In this document: positions 1-8,060 of the stretch, piece by piece
Layout: the number at the start of each line of letters is the position of its first letter
Numbering within the stretch: the first letter of the stretch is position 1
Origin: Ophiosphaerella korrae
Lineage: Eukaryota > Ascomycota > Dothideomycetes > Pleosporales > Phaeosphaeriaceae
Direction of reading: 5' to 3'
DNA: 10,124 nt
Assembly: GCA_028456385.1 (NCBI GenBank)
Contig: JALNQF010000967.1
Location: forward strand, 1 to 10,124
The notes under the pieces: model-generated
The model's database searches: none
Seen by the model: the letters and a program-made list of their open reading frames with translations, nothing else
What the model was told of the DNA's origin: nothing
Position numbers and translations under genes: made by a program

Positions 1-1
1 A

Positions 2-492
2 GTAGTAGTAATAAAAGAAAGAACCTAAGTATAGCTTAAAGAAATAATAAGTATAATAGACTTACTAATAGAAGATTTAGAAAGAGCAAAGCTTTAGACC
101 CTATTAATCTATACTAAAAGACTAGTAAGAGATAAAGAGACTACTATAGTTACTTCTAAAGAATAATAAAGAGATAAGAGATAAGTTAATATAAAAGGTA
201 TAGAGTATACCTAGTAAGATATATATAGATATAATAGCTATATAATAATAGATATAGTAGAATAAAATAAAGAATAGTAGTATATTTAGAAATACTTACT
301 AATTATAAGTATAGAGGAAGCGTAAAAAGACTAGAAAATACGTACTCTTAAAGTAATAAGGTTTATAATATTCTAAAAGTAGATAGAATATTATATAGTT
401 ATAGTAAGAATAATACTTATATAAAGAGAATAGTAGTACTATATAAGAAAAACGTAATAGATTAATAAAGCCTATATACTAAGTATACCTAC
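2..492 (+). pseudogene. gag remnant, left part (cut by solo LTR)
   Basis: This is a purine-rich frame starting at position 2 that keeps about 164 codons, with stops only at TAA/TAG, as expected from RIP of CAA, CAG, CGA and TGG. Removing the 436 bp of LTR plus one CCTAC repeat puts it exactly in frame with the gag-protease reading that resumes at 930. I do not recognise a capsid signature at sequence level. Assignment to gag rests on its place upstream of the protease and on the conserved frame. The true start lies left of the window. A stretch around 300-345 reads S-I-E-E-A then stop-K-D, suggesting Trp-rich helical protein before mutation, but this is not diagnostic. Confidence 0.6.
488..492 (+). 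repeat. Left copy of 5-bp target duplication, CCTAC
   Basis: CCTAC lies directly before the TG of the solo LTR and is repeated directly after its final CA at 924-928. Five-base direct repeats are the usual footprint of Ty3/gypsy integrase. Both copies are identical, as expected for a young insertion. Confidence 0.85.
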
Positions 493-616
493 TGTTATAA
501 CAGTAACAAGAGAGCTACAGATAGAACTAATAAGCCCCACGACAATCGACTTAGACCTATACGACGCTGAGGGATACGAATCTAATTGGGAGGCTACACA
601 TAATCAGGACACCTAG

Positions 617-711
617 GGTAATCCGTGATCTATAGACTCTTGGCATTAACGGATTACAGATCAAGGTAATCTGCGATCTGTTGGTCTTGGCACCTACAGA
701 TCAACAGATCA
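617..711 (+). repeat. Two ~48-bp hairpin repeats inside the solo LTR
   Basis: Two diverged tandem units begin GGTAATC at 617 and 665. Each contains a perfect 9-bp inverted repeat: GTAATCCGT (618-626) with ACGGATTAC (649-657), and GATCTGTTG (675-683) with CAACAGATC (702-710). Loops are 22 and 18 bases. The units share the core CTCTTGGCA / GTCTTGGCA. The matching part of the RIPed 3' LTR carries more copies of the same unit. Confidence 0.75.
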
Positions 712-712
712 C

Positions 713-724
713 TATAAGTATATA
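713..724 (+). promoter_or_regulatory. Possible LTR TATA element
   Basis: TATAAGTATATA precedes the segment best conserved between the two LTRs (719-736 here, 5578-5595 in the 3' LTR). This is a reasonable position for the element's core promoter. In AT-rich DNA such a match is weak evidence, and the transcription start cannot be read from the sequence. Confidence 0.3.
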
Positions 725-923
725 GTTAGTAGTAATGCGCATTATTAGGATGGCATCGGCAATTCAATCCTCTGACTACGGAACGCTAATACAAGATAGT
801 TGCGAAACATCTTCTATTGTTCACAGTTATTGCAGATCCCAAACACGAACTTTTACTATTACCTCGTGATCTACTAACCCCAATAGATAGGTACCTGTAG
901 TCGACGACAGGAGGCCCGTTACA

Positions 924-928
924 CCTAC
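924..928 (+). repeat. Right copy of 5-bp target duplication, CCTAC
   Basis: It matches 488-492 exactly and immediately follows the terminal CA of the LTR. It is the direct evidence that 493-923 is a complete, separately inserted LTR and not the 5' LTR of the surrounding element. Confidence 0.85.
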
Positions 929-1400
929 AGTATACTATATCCTAGTAAAAATAGAACCTAGAAAAGATAAATACTAGGAGAGGGACAATAAGTAGATAAA
1001 TCTAAAACATCTAGTATACTTTAAAATATCCTAGGTATTATATTTAGATACTAACTATAATATATACAAACAACCTAAAGAAAAGAACTACGCTTAGCTA
1101 ACAAGAAGAAAGGAGTATAACTATACTAAGGTAATCCTAAAAAAATATATTAAAAGATAAGAGATAATAAAAATACTTAATAAAGAGTATATAGTAATTA
1201 GGCTAGAAATAAAACTAGTTAAGAAATATATCCTAAGAAGACTATAGTATAAATACACGTATAATAAATATCTAAAATATAAAAACTATAAAAATAAAGT
1301 AAAGTTATAGCTTTAAAAATATAAATAATTTACAAAAAAGATTAAGAAAGTAAAACTTAATAGTATAATAGGCTTATATATTATAAAAATAGGTATAAAT
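929..1400 (+). pseudogene. gag remnant, right part (C-terminal, basic)
   Basis: In the frame of codons starting at multiples of 3 (930 onward) this stretch reads with few stops and runs without shift into the protease. It is Lys/Arg-rich, as expected for the nucleocapsid end of gag. Around 1245-1295 there is a run of Tyr codons (TAT/TAC), as in Y-K-Y-T-Y-N-K-Y. It probably derives from Cys/His codons (TGT/TGC/CAC changed by RIP), suggesting a former zinc-binding segment, but a canonical CCHC knuckle cannot be proven. This part joins 2-492 when the solo LTR is ignored. There is no stop/frame boundary between gag and pol, so the element probably encoded one polyprotein. Confidence 0.6.
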
Positions 1401-1750
1401 TAAGAAAAGAAAGTTTAAATTATAATTAATAGTAGAACTATAAAGAACTTTATATTAAAAAAGTTTATAGAAAGTAAAAGAATATATTATATTATAAATA
1501 AGTACTTTTAATAATTAAGTATAATTAAAGGAAAACTATTCTAAAAACTAATAAAGTTTAGAATAGTACCTTCTATACTAAAACTATAAAGGTTAGAGAT
1601 TAAAAATCTTGTTATAGATATAATAATAATTAAAAATAAATAAGATATAATCTTCGAGACACTATAAGTATAGATAACTAATCTAAGAATTAATTAGAGA
1701 ATAGGGAAAATTAGTTACCCTAAATAAGATATATTAAATGCTAATATAAG
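1401..1750 (+). pseudogene. Retrotransposon aspartic protease remnant
   Basis: At 1428-1457 the frame reads N-S-R-T-I-K-N-F-I-L. This corresponds to the D-S/T-G-A active-site motif of retroviral-type aspartic proteases followed by the usual (x)-x-N-F-I-S, with GAT to AAT and GGA to AGA changes that destroy the catalytic Asp and Gly. The protease would have cut the gag-pol polyprotein in the virus-like particle. Downstream (about 1625-1735) the frame continues with a readable stretch up to the linker before reverse transcriptase. It is in the same frame as gag. Confidence 0.75.
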
Positions 1751-2764
1751 TATATATAAAGGAGAATTTCCTAAAAAATATAAAAAATAAGAAAAGTAAC
1801 TTATAGAACCTAATAACTACCTTCTAGAATATTAGCTATAGGACTTAGTAATAAAACTAGAAGAAGAGATAAACGTAAGCTAAAGCCTAGTCTATTAAAA
1901 AACTAAAGAAAAAACTAAGATTAAGTAAGTATTTATTGAAAACGTAATAAAGAAAAGATAGATATAAGAATTCTAATCTTTAGTAGTATATAGACTTATC
2001 TTTATAGATAAAAAAGAGATAAAAAAAAAGAGACTTTACGTAAATTTTAGAAAAACAAATATACTAATAAATAAAAACTAATACCCTTACTATATATAGA
2101 TAAAAGATAAGATAAGCTGTAGAAAGCTTAAATCTTTATAAAACTAGATATCTAAAACGCCTACTACTAGATTAGAATTAAATAAGGTAATAAATAGAAA
2201 ATAGCGTTCTAAACGTAATATAGACTATTTAAGTACTTAGTTGTACTCTTTAGTGTAATAAATATACTAGTAGTATTTTAAGAAAGAATTAATATAGTCC
2301 TAAAAGAATACTTAAACGTATTTATATTTATATACCTAGACAATATTCTAATATTCTTAGAATTAGAAGAAGAATATATACGATATATATATAAAGTACT
2401 AGAGAGACTAGTAGTAAATAAACTATTTTTTAAGATAAGGAAATACAAATTCTATATAAAGGAAATAGATTTCCTAAGATTTATTATTAAACTAGGAAAA
2501 ATATAGATTAACCCTAATAAAATTAAAGAAATCTAGGAATAGCTAGTACTAAAAAACTTACAAGAAGTATAATAGTTTTATAGACTAGTAAACTTTTATA
2601 GAAAGTTAATAGTAAGATAGTCTAAAATAATAGAACTAATAATAAAGCTTATAAAGAAAGATATACTATTTAAATAGACCTAGGAATATAGTAGAGTATT
2701 TAATTAAATTAAATATAAATTTATAGAAAATATAGCTATTAGAATATATAACCTAGAACTACTA
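1751..2764 (+). pseudogene. Reverse transcriptase remnant (Ty3/gypsy)
   Basis: This domain would copy the element's RNA into DNA. From about 1875 the protein reads as the typical gypsy linker, and about 1990-2050 corresponds to the F-x-x-K-K-x-G...L-x-V-D-F-R-K block. Near 2085 one C is missing, which shifts the frame by one; after that correction the protease and reverse transcriptase motifs are exactly 302 codons apart. The fingers/palm motif K-L-D-I-x-N-A-Y-Y lies at about 2141-2164 and I-A-F near 2200. The catalytic YLDD box is YLDN at 2333-2344 (GAC AAT), so the second Asp is lost. Further matches are D-F-L-R-F (G to R) near 2465 and N-F-Y-R-K near 2595. Many TAA/TAG codons replace Gln, Arg and Trp. 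It is non-functional. Confidence 0.93.
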
Positions 2765-3060
2765 GTAATAGTAAAAATAGATGTATTAAACTTAGTCTAT
2801 AGAATAGTACTAAAGTAAGAAGACTAGGTTATAAAGTAAGAATACATAGTTAAATACTTTTCTAAGAAAATAAAGCTAGTAGAGCTTAACTTCTAAATCT
2901 ATAATAAAGAAATATAGGTAATCTATAAAATATTTAAGTAAAAGAGAGAATACTTATAAAGAGTAAAATATTAAATAAAAGTTTATATAAACTATAAGAA
3001 TCTTATTAGATTTATAATAAACAAGGACTTAATACATTGCTATATAAGATAGTAGGAATA
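2765..3060 (+). pseudogene. RNase H remnant (gypsy type)
   Basis: Directly downstream of the reverse transcriptase and in the same frame. The first acidic block reads V-K-I-D-V-L-N-L with its Asp at 2780-2782, the equivalent of the family's T-D-A-S. K-Y-F-S-K-K follows near 2850-2870, then a Tyr-x-x-x-x-K-E block whose Glu is at 2909-2911. The segment ends with a readable K-x-R-E-Y-L motif near 2938-2957. The domain normally degrades the RNA strand of the RNA-DNA hybrid. RIP stops occur throughout. Confidence 0.85.
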
Positions 3061-4130
3061 CTTATTAATATTTAACTTTAAAATTATATATATAAAGAGT
3101 AAAGATAACTAATTTATAGATACTCTAAGTAAAAGACTAGATATATATAAAGAAGTAAACGCTATAGGTATAGTTTTAGTCTATAATAAAAAAGAATACT
3201 TAGTCTTAAATATACCTAAAATAGCTACAATACTTAAAAGAAAGAGTAGTAAGCTAAATAAATATATTTAAGAAGAAATACAAAAAGCTACTAAAGAAAT
3301 AGAAAAACTAGAGATCTAAAAAAGACTTACGAAAGCCTATAGAAGAATATATATTCTAGGTAAAATATAGAGAGAGTTTATGTAATAGTTTTATAAACTA
3401 CTAGTATATAGATACTAAGGTATAAATATAATACTAGATAGACTCTTAAGAGATTATTATATCCTAAAAGTAAGATAACTAGTAATAAAAGTACTATAAA
3501 ATTAGATAGAATACTATAGAAATAAGTATAATAGGTACGTACTATATAGGATATTATAACTAGTTAAAGTACTAGAATAACTCTAGAGAGTTATAATAAT
3601 AGACTTTATTATAACGTTACTAAAGATAAAAAACCTAATATTAGGAGTTAAGTATAATAGAATCCTAATAATAGTAAATAAACTAATAAAGTACTTATAC
3701 TTTAGATAATATAAAAAAAAAGTAGGATAGAAGTTACTATATACTAGATCCTAGGAACTATAGTTACCTAGTATAGTATCTTAAATAAAATTATTATAGA
3801 TAGAGATATAAGATTTATATTAAAACAATAAGTAATAATAATAGTATTATTAGGAGTTAAATATTAAATATTAATAGTATACTATCTATAGATAGATAGA
3901 TAATTAGAAAAGATAAATTAAATAGTAGAGTAGTACTTAAGATATTACTTTAACTATAACTAGAATAACTAGGTATAGTTACTACTTATAGTATAGCTAG
4001 TATATAATAGCGTAAAGAATATAGTAATTAAAGTATTAATTTTCTTTATAAACTATAGATTTAACCCTAATATATACTAAATATAAAGAGTTAAAGTATC
4101 TTAGTCTCTAAGAAGCGAAAACTTTACTAA
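3061..4130 (+). pseudogene. Integrase remnant: HHCC finger and DD35E core
   Basis: Integrase would insert the cDNA into the genome. An H-H-C-C finger region lies at about 3376-3540, with His/Cys codons turned into Tyr, and ends in N-K-Y-N-R. The core opens with I-D-F-I at about 3599-3610; its first catalytic Asp is GAC at 3602-3604, exactly in frame with the RT catalytic box. The second Asp is GAT at 3799-3801 (I-D-R-D-x-R-F) and the Glu is GAA at 3907-3909. That leaves 35 residues between them, the DD35E spacing. The Asp-Asp distance shows one frame-changing indel between them, probably in the A-run near 3713-3720. The three acidic residues survive, but stops make the protein dead. Confidence 0.92.
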
Positions 4131-4650
4131 TACACTAAAACAAATATACAATTAAGTATAATAAGATCTAGAATTCTTATAAAATTAAATAGTAAAACAT
4201 TATAATAAAAGATACTAAGAAAGACTCTAATTTAAAGAGAGAGAAAAAGTATAGTTAGTTTAAAGAAATATTAAGAGTAAATAATTAAGTTTAAAACTAG
4301 ATTATATAAAAATAAGACTATATAAAGTAGAGAAGAAAGTTATACTAGTTATATTTAAATTAAGACTACTAAATAAAATAAAGATATACTTAATATTCTA
4401 TATAGCTTTACTAGAGAAAGTACTATAAGAAGTAAAACTACTAGTATATAAAGTAGATATATATAGAGAATAAGAAGACTAAAAAGTAAAAGAAATCTTA
4501 TAGTACTAATTTTATAATAGAAGAAACTACTACTTAGTAAAATATATAAGTATAGATAAAAAAGAGTAACTATAAGAAAATATATAAGAACTAAAAGATA
4601 ATCTTAATTACTTTAAGAAATTAGAAGAGTTCTAAAGTTAAAACCTTCTA
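4131..4650 (+). pseudogene. Integrase C-terminus with chromodomain
   Basis: The frame is shared with the integrase Glu codon (3907 to 4474 is 189 codons). After a Lys-rich region (about 4240-4440) comes a chromodomain at about 4474-4635, which reads E-D-x-K-V-K-E-I-L, then N-Y-Y-L-V-K-Y near 4528-4548 and an acidic end L-E-E-F at 4621-4632. Former Trp codons of the W-K/W-E-P-E positions are now Tyr or stop codons. Integrase chromodomains guide insertion towards heterochromatin and define the chromovirus branch. This fits the repeat-in-repeat layout here. Confidence 0.85.
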
Positions 4651-5285
4651 AGCTACTTTATAGTAAACTAAGAAAATCTATAGTACTACTAGTAGATAGA
4701 GAGATAATAGGAGTAGTTAATATAATAGGAGCTAGAGTAAACTCTAACGTATCCTTAAGGTCTATCTTAGCTTCTAAGGTATAAGACTATCTAAATAATT
4801 TAGTATTATTATAAGCTATTAGCTTATAAAAGTAGTTAGTATACGCCTAAAGTTTTACTATTTTATAAGTAGTTTTAGAGATTAGGTTATACTAAGCTTA
4901 TTCTATATTAGCTAGCTATAATAATAGTTTTACTTAAGCTCTATTAATAGCTCTCCCTATATAATTTAGAACTAAGAGACCTAATTATAATTAAGTACTT
5001 ATACTTAGTAAGAGAAATACTAGAAAGAGTATAGTAGTACTAAATATTAGCCTAAATATACTTACTATACGCTTACTATCCTTTAAAGATATTAGACAAG
5101 TTAACTTTAACTTATTATAATAAGAGTAAGTAATTTTTTTAATACTATTACAAGTAATATAGTTAGTAAGTAGTAGCTTATTATATTAAGTATAAGAAAG
5201 TATAAAAGATAATAAAGAACTAGAAATCTATAAAGAAACTAGATTAATAACTTTAGCTCTAGAGTAATAAAATAAAGACCTACCT
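4651..5285 (+). other. Unassigned 3' segment between chromodomain and PPT
   Basis: About 635 bp of RIPed sequence whose composition changes from A-rich to mixed A/T after about 4650. No known domain is recognisable. On the - strand a frame over about 4930-4650 has only a handful of stops. The + strand frames read almost as freely once TAA/TAG are allowed as former Gln, so coding strand cannot be decided. It may be a long 3' untranslated region or a remnant of an extra ORF. Confidence 0.4.
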
Positions 5286-5299
5286 AGAGAGAGAAATAG
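5286..5299 (+). promoter_or_regulatory. Polypurine tract before the 3' LTR
   Basis: AGAGAGAGAAATAG abuts the first base of the 3' LTR. A purine run here is the standard primer for plus-strand DNA synthesis in LTR retrotransposons. It has one T near its end, which may be a mutation. Its position agrees with the LTR start inferred independently from alignment to the solo LTR. Confidence 0.65.
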
Positions 5300-5782
5300 T
5301 ATTATTATAGGAATAGAAAAAAACTAAATAGAACTAATTAGCTTTACTAATAATTATAATAATATATATAACTTATAGAGTAATAAGCTTAATTAGGAAG
5401 TTAATTATAATAAAGATACGTAATAACTTTACTATATTATAAGACTTACTAGGTATAAAGCTATAAAGTAGCTTTATTACTTTATAAGTCTTAGTAAATA
5501 TAAAGCTATAAAGTAGCTTTATTACTTTATAGGGCTTAGTAGTTATAAAGCTATAAAGTAAACCTAAAGATAAAGGTATATAGTTAGTAGTAATACGTAT
5601 TATTAGAATACTATTAGTAATTTAATTATTAACTACAAGCGACAATATATTAATATTACGAGAATTATTCTATTACTTATAGTTTATTACTTAATTACAA
5701 TATAAACTTTTATTATTAACTTTTAATCTACTAATACCTTCTTAGAGGTTACTTATAGTTAATAATAGGTAACCTATTTATA
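5300..5782 (+). mobile_element. RIPed 3' LTR of the chromovirus
   Basis: This 483-bp LTR begins TATTATTATAG and ends near CCTATTTATA, the mutated forms of TGTTATAACAG and CCCGTTACA in the solo LTR. Alignment holds along the whole length. For example, TCTAATTGGGAGGCTACAC corresponds to the stretch around 5388-5406, and 719-877 corresponds to 5578-5734. Differences are overwhelmingly C to T and G to A, plus a few transversions and indels. It is about 50 bp longer than the solo LTR, roughly one extra copy of an internal 45-bp repeat. No matching target duplication can be checked, because the element's left end is outside the window. Confidence 0.9.
5454..5565 (+). repeat. 45-bp tandem hairpin repeat in 3' LTR, ~2.5 copies
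   Basis: Units begin TATAAAGCTATAAAGTA at 5454 and 5499, with a third, incomplete unit at 5544. A decayed partial unit may precede them (about 5424-5453). The first two units each carry a perfect 9-bp inverted repeat, TATAAAGTA / TACTTTATA, at 5462-5470 with 5478-5486 and at 5507-5515 with 5523-5531. The region corresponds to the two 48-bp hairpin units of the solo LTR (617-711); for example, the solo LTR's GGTCTTGGCACC matches GGGCTTAGTAGT here. Confidence 0.8.
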
Positions 5783-6004
5783 ATTTCTAAGTAATTAAAA
5801 AGTTGTACTACTTTAAAATAATTTATAAGTATTTTATAGTATATTTTTATATATAAATATATAGTATAAAAGCTTCTAAATCTATATTATTTTAAGGTTT
5901 TTAAGTAGGAGCTATATTAGTAAAGTTATACTAAGTTAAAAATAAGTAAGATTTAGTATTTAGTATATATTATACGAATACAAGTATACTATATATAGAT
6001 ACGT
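5783..6004. other. Unassigned AT-rich flank
   Basis: About 220 bp of very AT-rich, RIPed sequence between the chromovirus and the DNA transposon. No protein similarity is readable. It contains a long TA-rich stretch (about 5835-5870). It also contains an imperfect dyad, AAGTATACTATATATAGATA around 5982-6001, against TATCTATATACTT just inside the transposon end. It is probably target sequence of the pogo-like element, continuing at 8099. Confidence 0.4.
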
Positions 6005-6006
6005 TA

Positions 6007-6042
6007 CTATATCTATATACTTAATACGCGTATTTACTTAAT
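6007..6042 (+). repeat. Left terminal inverted repeat of pogo-like element
   Basis: It begins CTATATCTATATACTTAATA and continues CGCGTATTTACTTAAT. Its reverse complement is found at 8061-8096 with 34 of 36 positions matching; the mismatches CG versus TA are RIP-type changes. It contains a short internal direct repeat, TACTTAATACG (6018-6028 and 6035-6045). Confidence 0.88.
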
Positions 6043-6158
6043 ACGTAGAGAATACTAAAGTTATAATCTTAAAAATAAGGCTATAGAGCTATATATAATA
6101 GCTATTATTATAAGATTTAATAGTAGAGTAGTAACTAGAAGCTTATAAGTAATTTAGA

Positions 6159-8044
6159 CTATCTAAATTTTACTAGAAAGCTAACGTTATAGCTAGAGCG
6201 AGTAGTTTTAAGTAGAGCTACTAATATAGCTACTAGAGACTCCTTACTACTAGTAGTATTAGCTACTTATTTCTTATACTTATTCTTTTAGGTAAGTATA
6301 TATAAAGCTTTCTTCTTCCCTTTTTAAAGTAGTTAAAGAGCTCTTTTAGTATTTTAAGCCTTTTTCTTATAAGCTTACTTAGCTATATAATTATTCTTCT
6401 CTTTCTCCTTTATTTTCTTAAGTCTCTCTTTCTCTATATACTTCTTTTTAGCTATTTTAAGCTTATATAGCTTTCTAGCCTTCTTAAGCTTAGATTTTTT
6501 AGCTTTTTAGAGTTATAGCTTTCTCTCTTTATACTTCCTTACTCTTTTATAAGTATATACCTTTATAAACTTACTTAGTAACTAGATTATAGCTGTACTA
6601 TAATACTCTTAGTGTTATTAAATATTAAGAGGTTTACTACGCTTATTATACTTTTTCTTAATAGCTAGCGCCTCTTTAAGCCTCTTATTCTCGTATTAAA
6701 GTAGCTAGATCTTAACTAAGATAAAGTAGAACGATTAACTAAGCTTTTACGTATTCTTACTATCTTTATCTTTAACTATAGATTATATAAAGTAATCTAT
6801 TTTCTACTAGTTAGATCTACTAAGTATTAACGTAAAGCTTTCTTATAACCTCTACTTATCTAGAGTAGTTTTAGTAAACCTATCTAGTATAACGCTAAAG
6901 TTAATAAGTAATATACTTATTACTTTAAAAGACTTAAGTATTATCTTTTCCTTAAAAGAATTTATCTAGGCCTTCTAGAATAAAGGATAGAAGTTACTTT
7001 TTATAATTTAAAGTTATCTATAGCTTTTATAAAAGTAAGTTAAGAGCTTAGCTAAGTATATAGTTAAGAGAGGCTTAAATAATACTACGTTAAGTAAAGA
7101 AAAAAGATAGCTAGGATTATCTTGTTTTAGTTATAGTACTTAATAAAATCTATAATAACGTAAGATCTATAGCTATTAAAGATAAGTAGCTAGTAAGATT
7201 ATTAAGCTTTTACTTTAGTATAGTAATTAAAGACTAATTTAAGCTAAGTAAGGCCTATATTATTATTTATCTAGCTTTATAGTAATAAGGTAATATATAC
7301 TAAGTATTTTACTACCTTAATATCTTTAACCTAGCTTAAATATATTAGTCTAGAATCTAATAAATAGATAAGTCTTAGTAGTAATACTAACCTATTAGCG
7401 TATATATACACTAAAAAAGTAATCTACTTATAAGAGCTATCTTAGAAGCTTACTATAACTTCCTTTTACTCCTATATTCGCCTACTAAAGACTTATTTTA
7501 AATAGCTAGTAAATCTAATTAAAAAGCTCTTTTTATCTATATTATACGTATAACGTAGCTTAATACAATACTTAGTAATTTTTAACTATAGGTAGTTAAT
7601 ATATAATTTGTATTTAGCCTCTAAATTAGCTTAGTAGTAATTACAATCTAGACTAGTTATTTAGTGTAAGATAAGATAGACGTTATATTAGTTAATAAAG
7701 TAAGTAACCTAGCTCTTATTTACTAGCTCTTTAGCTATCTCTAACGTAAAATTTTATATTATCTTTTATATAAGTAGTATATATTACTTTAATAGCCTTT
7801 CTATATATTATATAAGCTCTTTCTCTTGTTATAAGCTAAGTTTTTAATATATAGATATACTAGCTAGGTATAATACTATAATAGCTTAGTATCTTCCTAT
7901 TAGTATAGAGTATATAATACTATACTTACTAGTAATCTTTATATATAAAAATTTTTCTTCTAGCTCTTATAATATAATTTCTACTATTACGTTATTAATT
8001 AGGCTTATATTAGTAGAGTTATATAGTATTAAAGTTTAAGGTAT
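6159..8044 (-). pseudogene. pogo/Fot1-family transposase remnant
   Basis: The - strand reads as a DDE-superfamily transposase of the pogo/Fot1 group, which cuts and pastes its own element. Reading from high to low coordinates, an N-terminal helix-turn-helix region lies at about 8000-7880. A CENP-B/HTH_Tnp-like part follows (about 7860-7560), including N-K-S-x-V-T-Y-F-I-N and S-E/A-K-Y-like motifs. The first catalytic Asp is in Y-N-I-D-K-K-S-F (GAT read from 7537-7535). The second, in the F-D-G-H-G-S-H motif, is now Asn (AAT, 7177-7175), exactly 120 codons on. The third also appears as Asn (AAC, 7091-7089), after a small frame-changing deletion. The C-terminal third (about 6720-6230) is a Lys-rich coiled-coil-like tail typical of the family, ending K-F-R before TAG at 6161-6159. 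ATA at 8044-8042 may be the mutated start. Confidence 0.9.
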
Positions 8045-8060
8045 TTAATATTCTTTACCT

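Larger units (their letters stand above)
493..923 (+). mobile_element. Solo LTR of the same Ty3/gypsy family, not RIPed
   Basis: This 431-bp LTR begins TGTTATAACAG and ends CCCGTTACA, giving TG...CA termini, and is flanked by CCTAC on both sides. It aligns over its whole length with the RIPed 3' LTR at 5300-5782. Examples of matching anchors are GATAGAACTAA near its start, TATATAGTTAGTAGTAAT at 719-736 and CTACTAA at 871-877. Its base composition differs sharply from everything around it: about three dozen CA/TG dinucleotides in 541-840, against about one in a typical 300-bp stretch of the surrounding element. No internal retrotransposon sequence follows it. Instead the older gag resumes, so it is a solo LTR left by LTR-LTR recombination of a full insertion. 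It inserted after the host element was mutated. Confidence 0.92.
1..5782 (+). mobile_element. RIP-degraded Ty3/gypsy chromovirus, 5' end outside window
   Basis: The order protease, reverse transcriptase, RNase H, integrase, chromodomain, polypurine tract, LTR is that of a Ty3/gypsy chromovirus (an LTR retrotransposon). The 5' LTR is not in the window, because the LTR at 493-923 is a later insertion inside gag. Hypermutation is extreme: in 1741-2040 I count about one CA or TG dinucleotide in 300 bases. Domains were found by reading TAA/TAG as former Gln/Arg/Trp codons. Gag and pol share one frame from the left edge to about 2085, once the inserted LTR plus one target duplication is taken out. 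I see only two clear indels in pol, near 2085 and between 3604 and 3799. The copy was therefore silenced mainly by point mutation. It cannot encode a functional protein. Confidence 0.93.

Noticed and set aside
541..900. A host gene exon or horizontally acquired island, because composition is normal here
   Set aside because: Full-length alignment to the RIPed 3' LTR and LTR-type ends explain it; no long open frame is present.
493..923. Reading 493-923 as the 5' LTR of the chromovirus that ends at 5782
   Set aside because: Perfect CCTAC direct repeats flank this LTR alone, the same gag frame continues on both sides of it, no polypurine or primer-binding arrangement follows, and its mutation state differs completely from the 3' LTR.
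4650..4930. Antisense gag of a second retrotransposon
   Set aside because: The - strand frame has few stops, but no family motif is readable and + strand frames are nearly as open when RIP stops are allowed.
5454..5565. CRISPR-like repeat array
   Set aside because: Repeats are directly abutting 45-bp units without unique spacers, lie inside an LTR of a eukaryotic retrotransposon, and have no associated cas genes.
6300..6560. Pyrimidine-rich tract as a regulatory or satellite element
   Set aside because: It is the antisense of the Lys-rich C-terminal tail of the pogo-like transposase.
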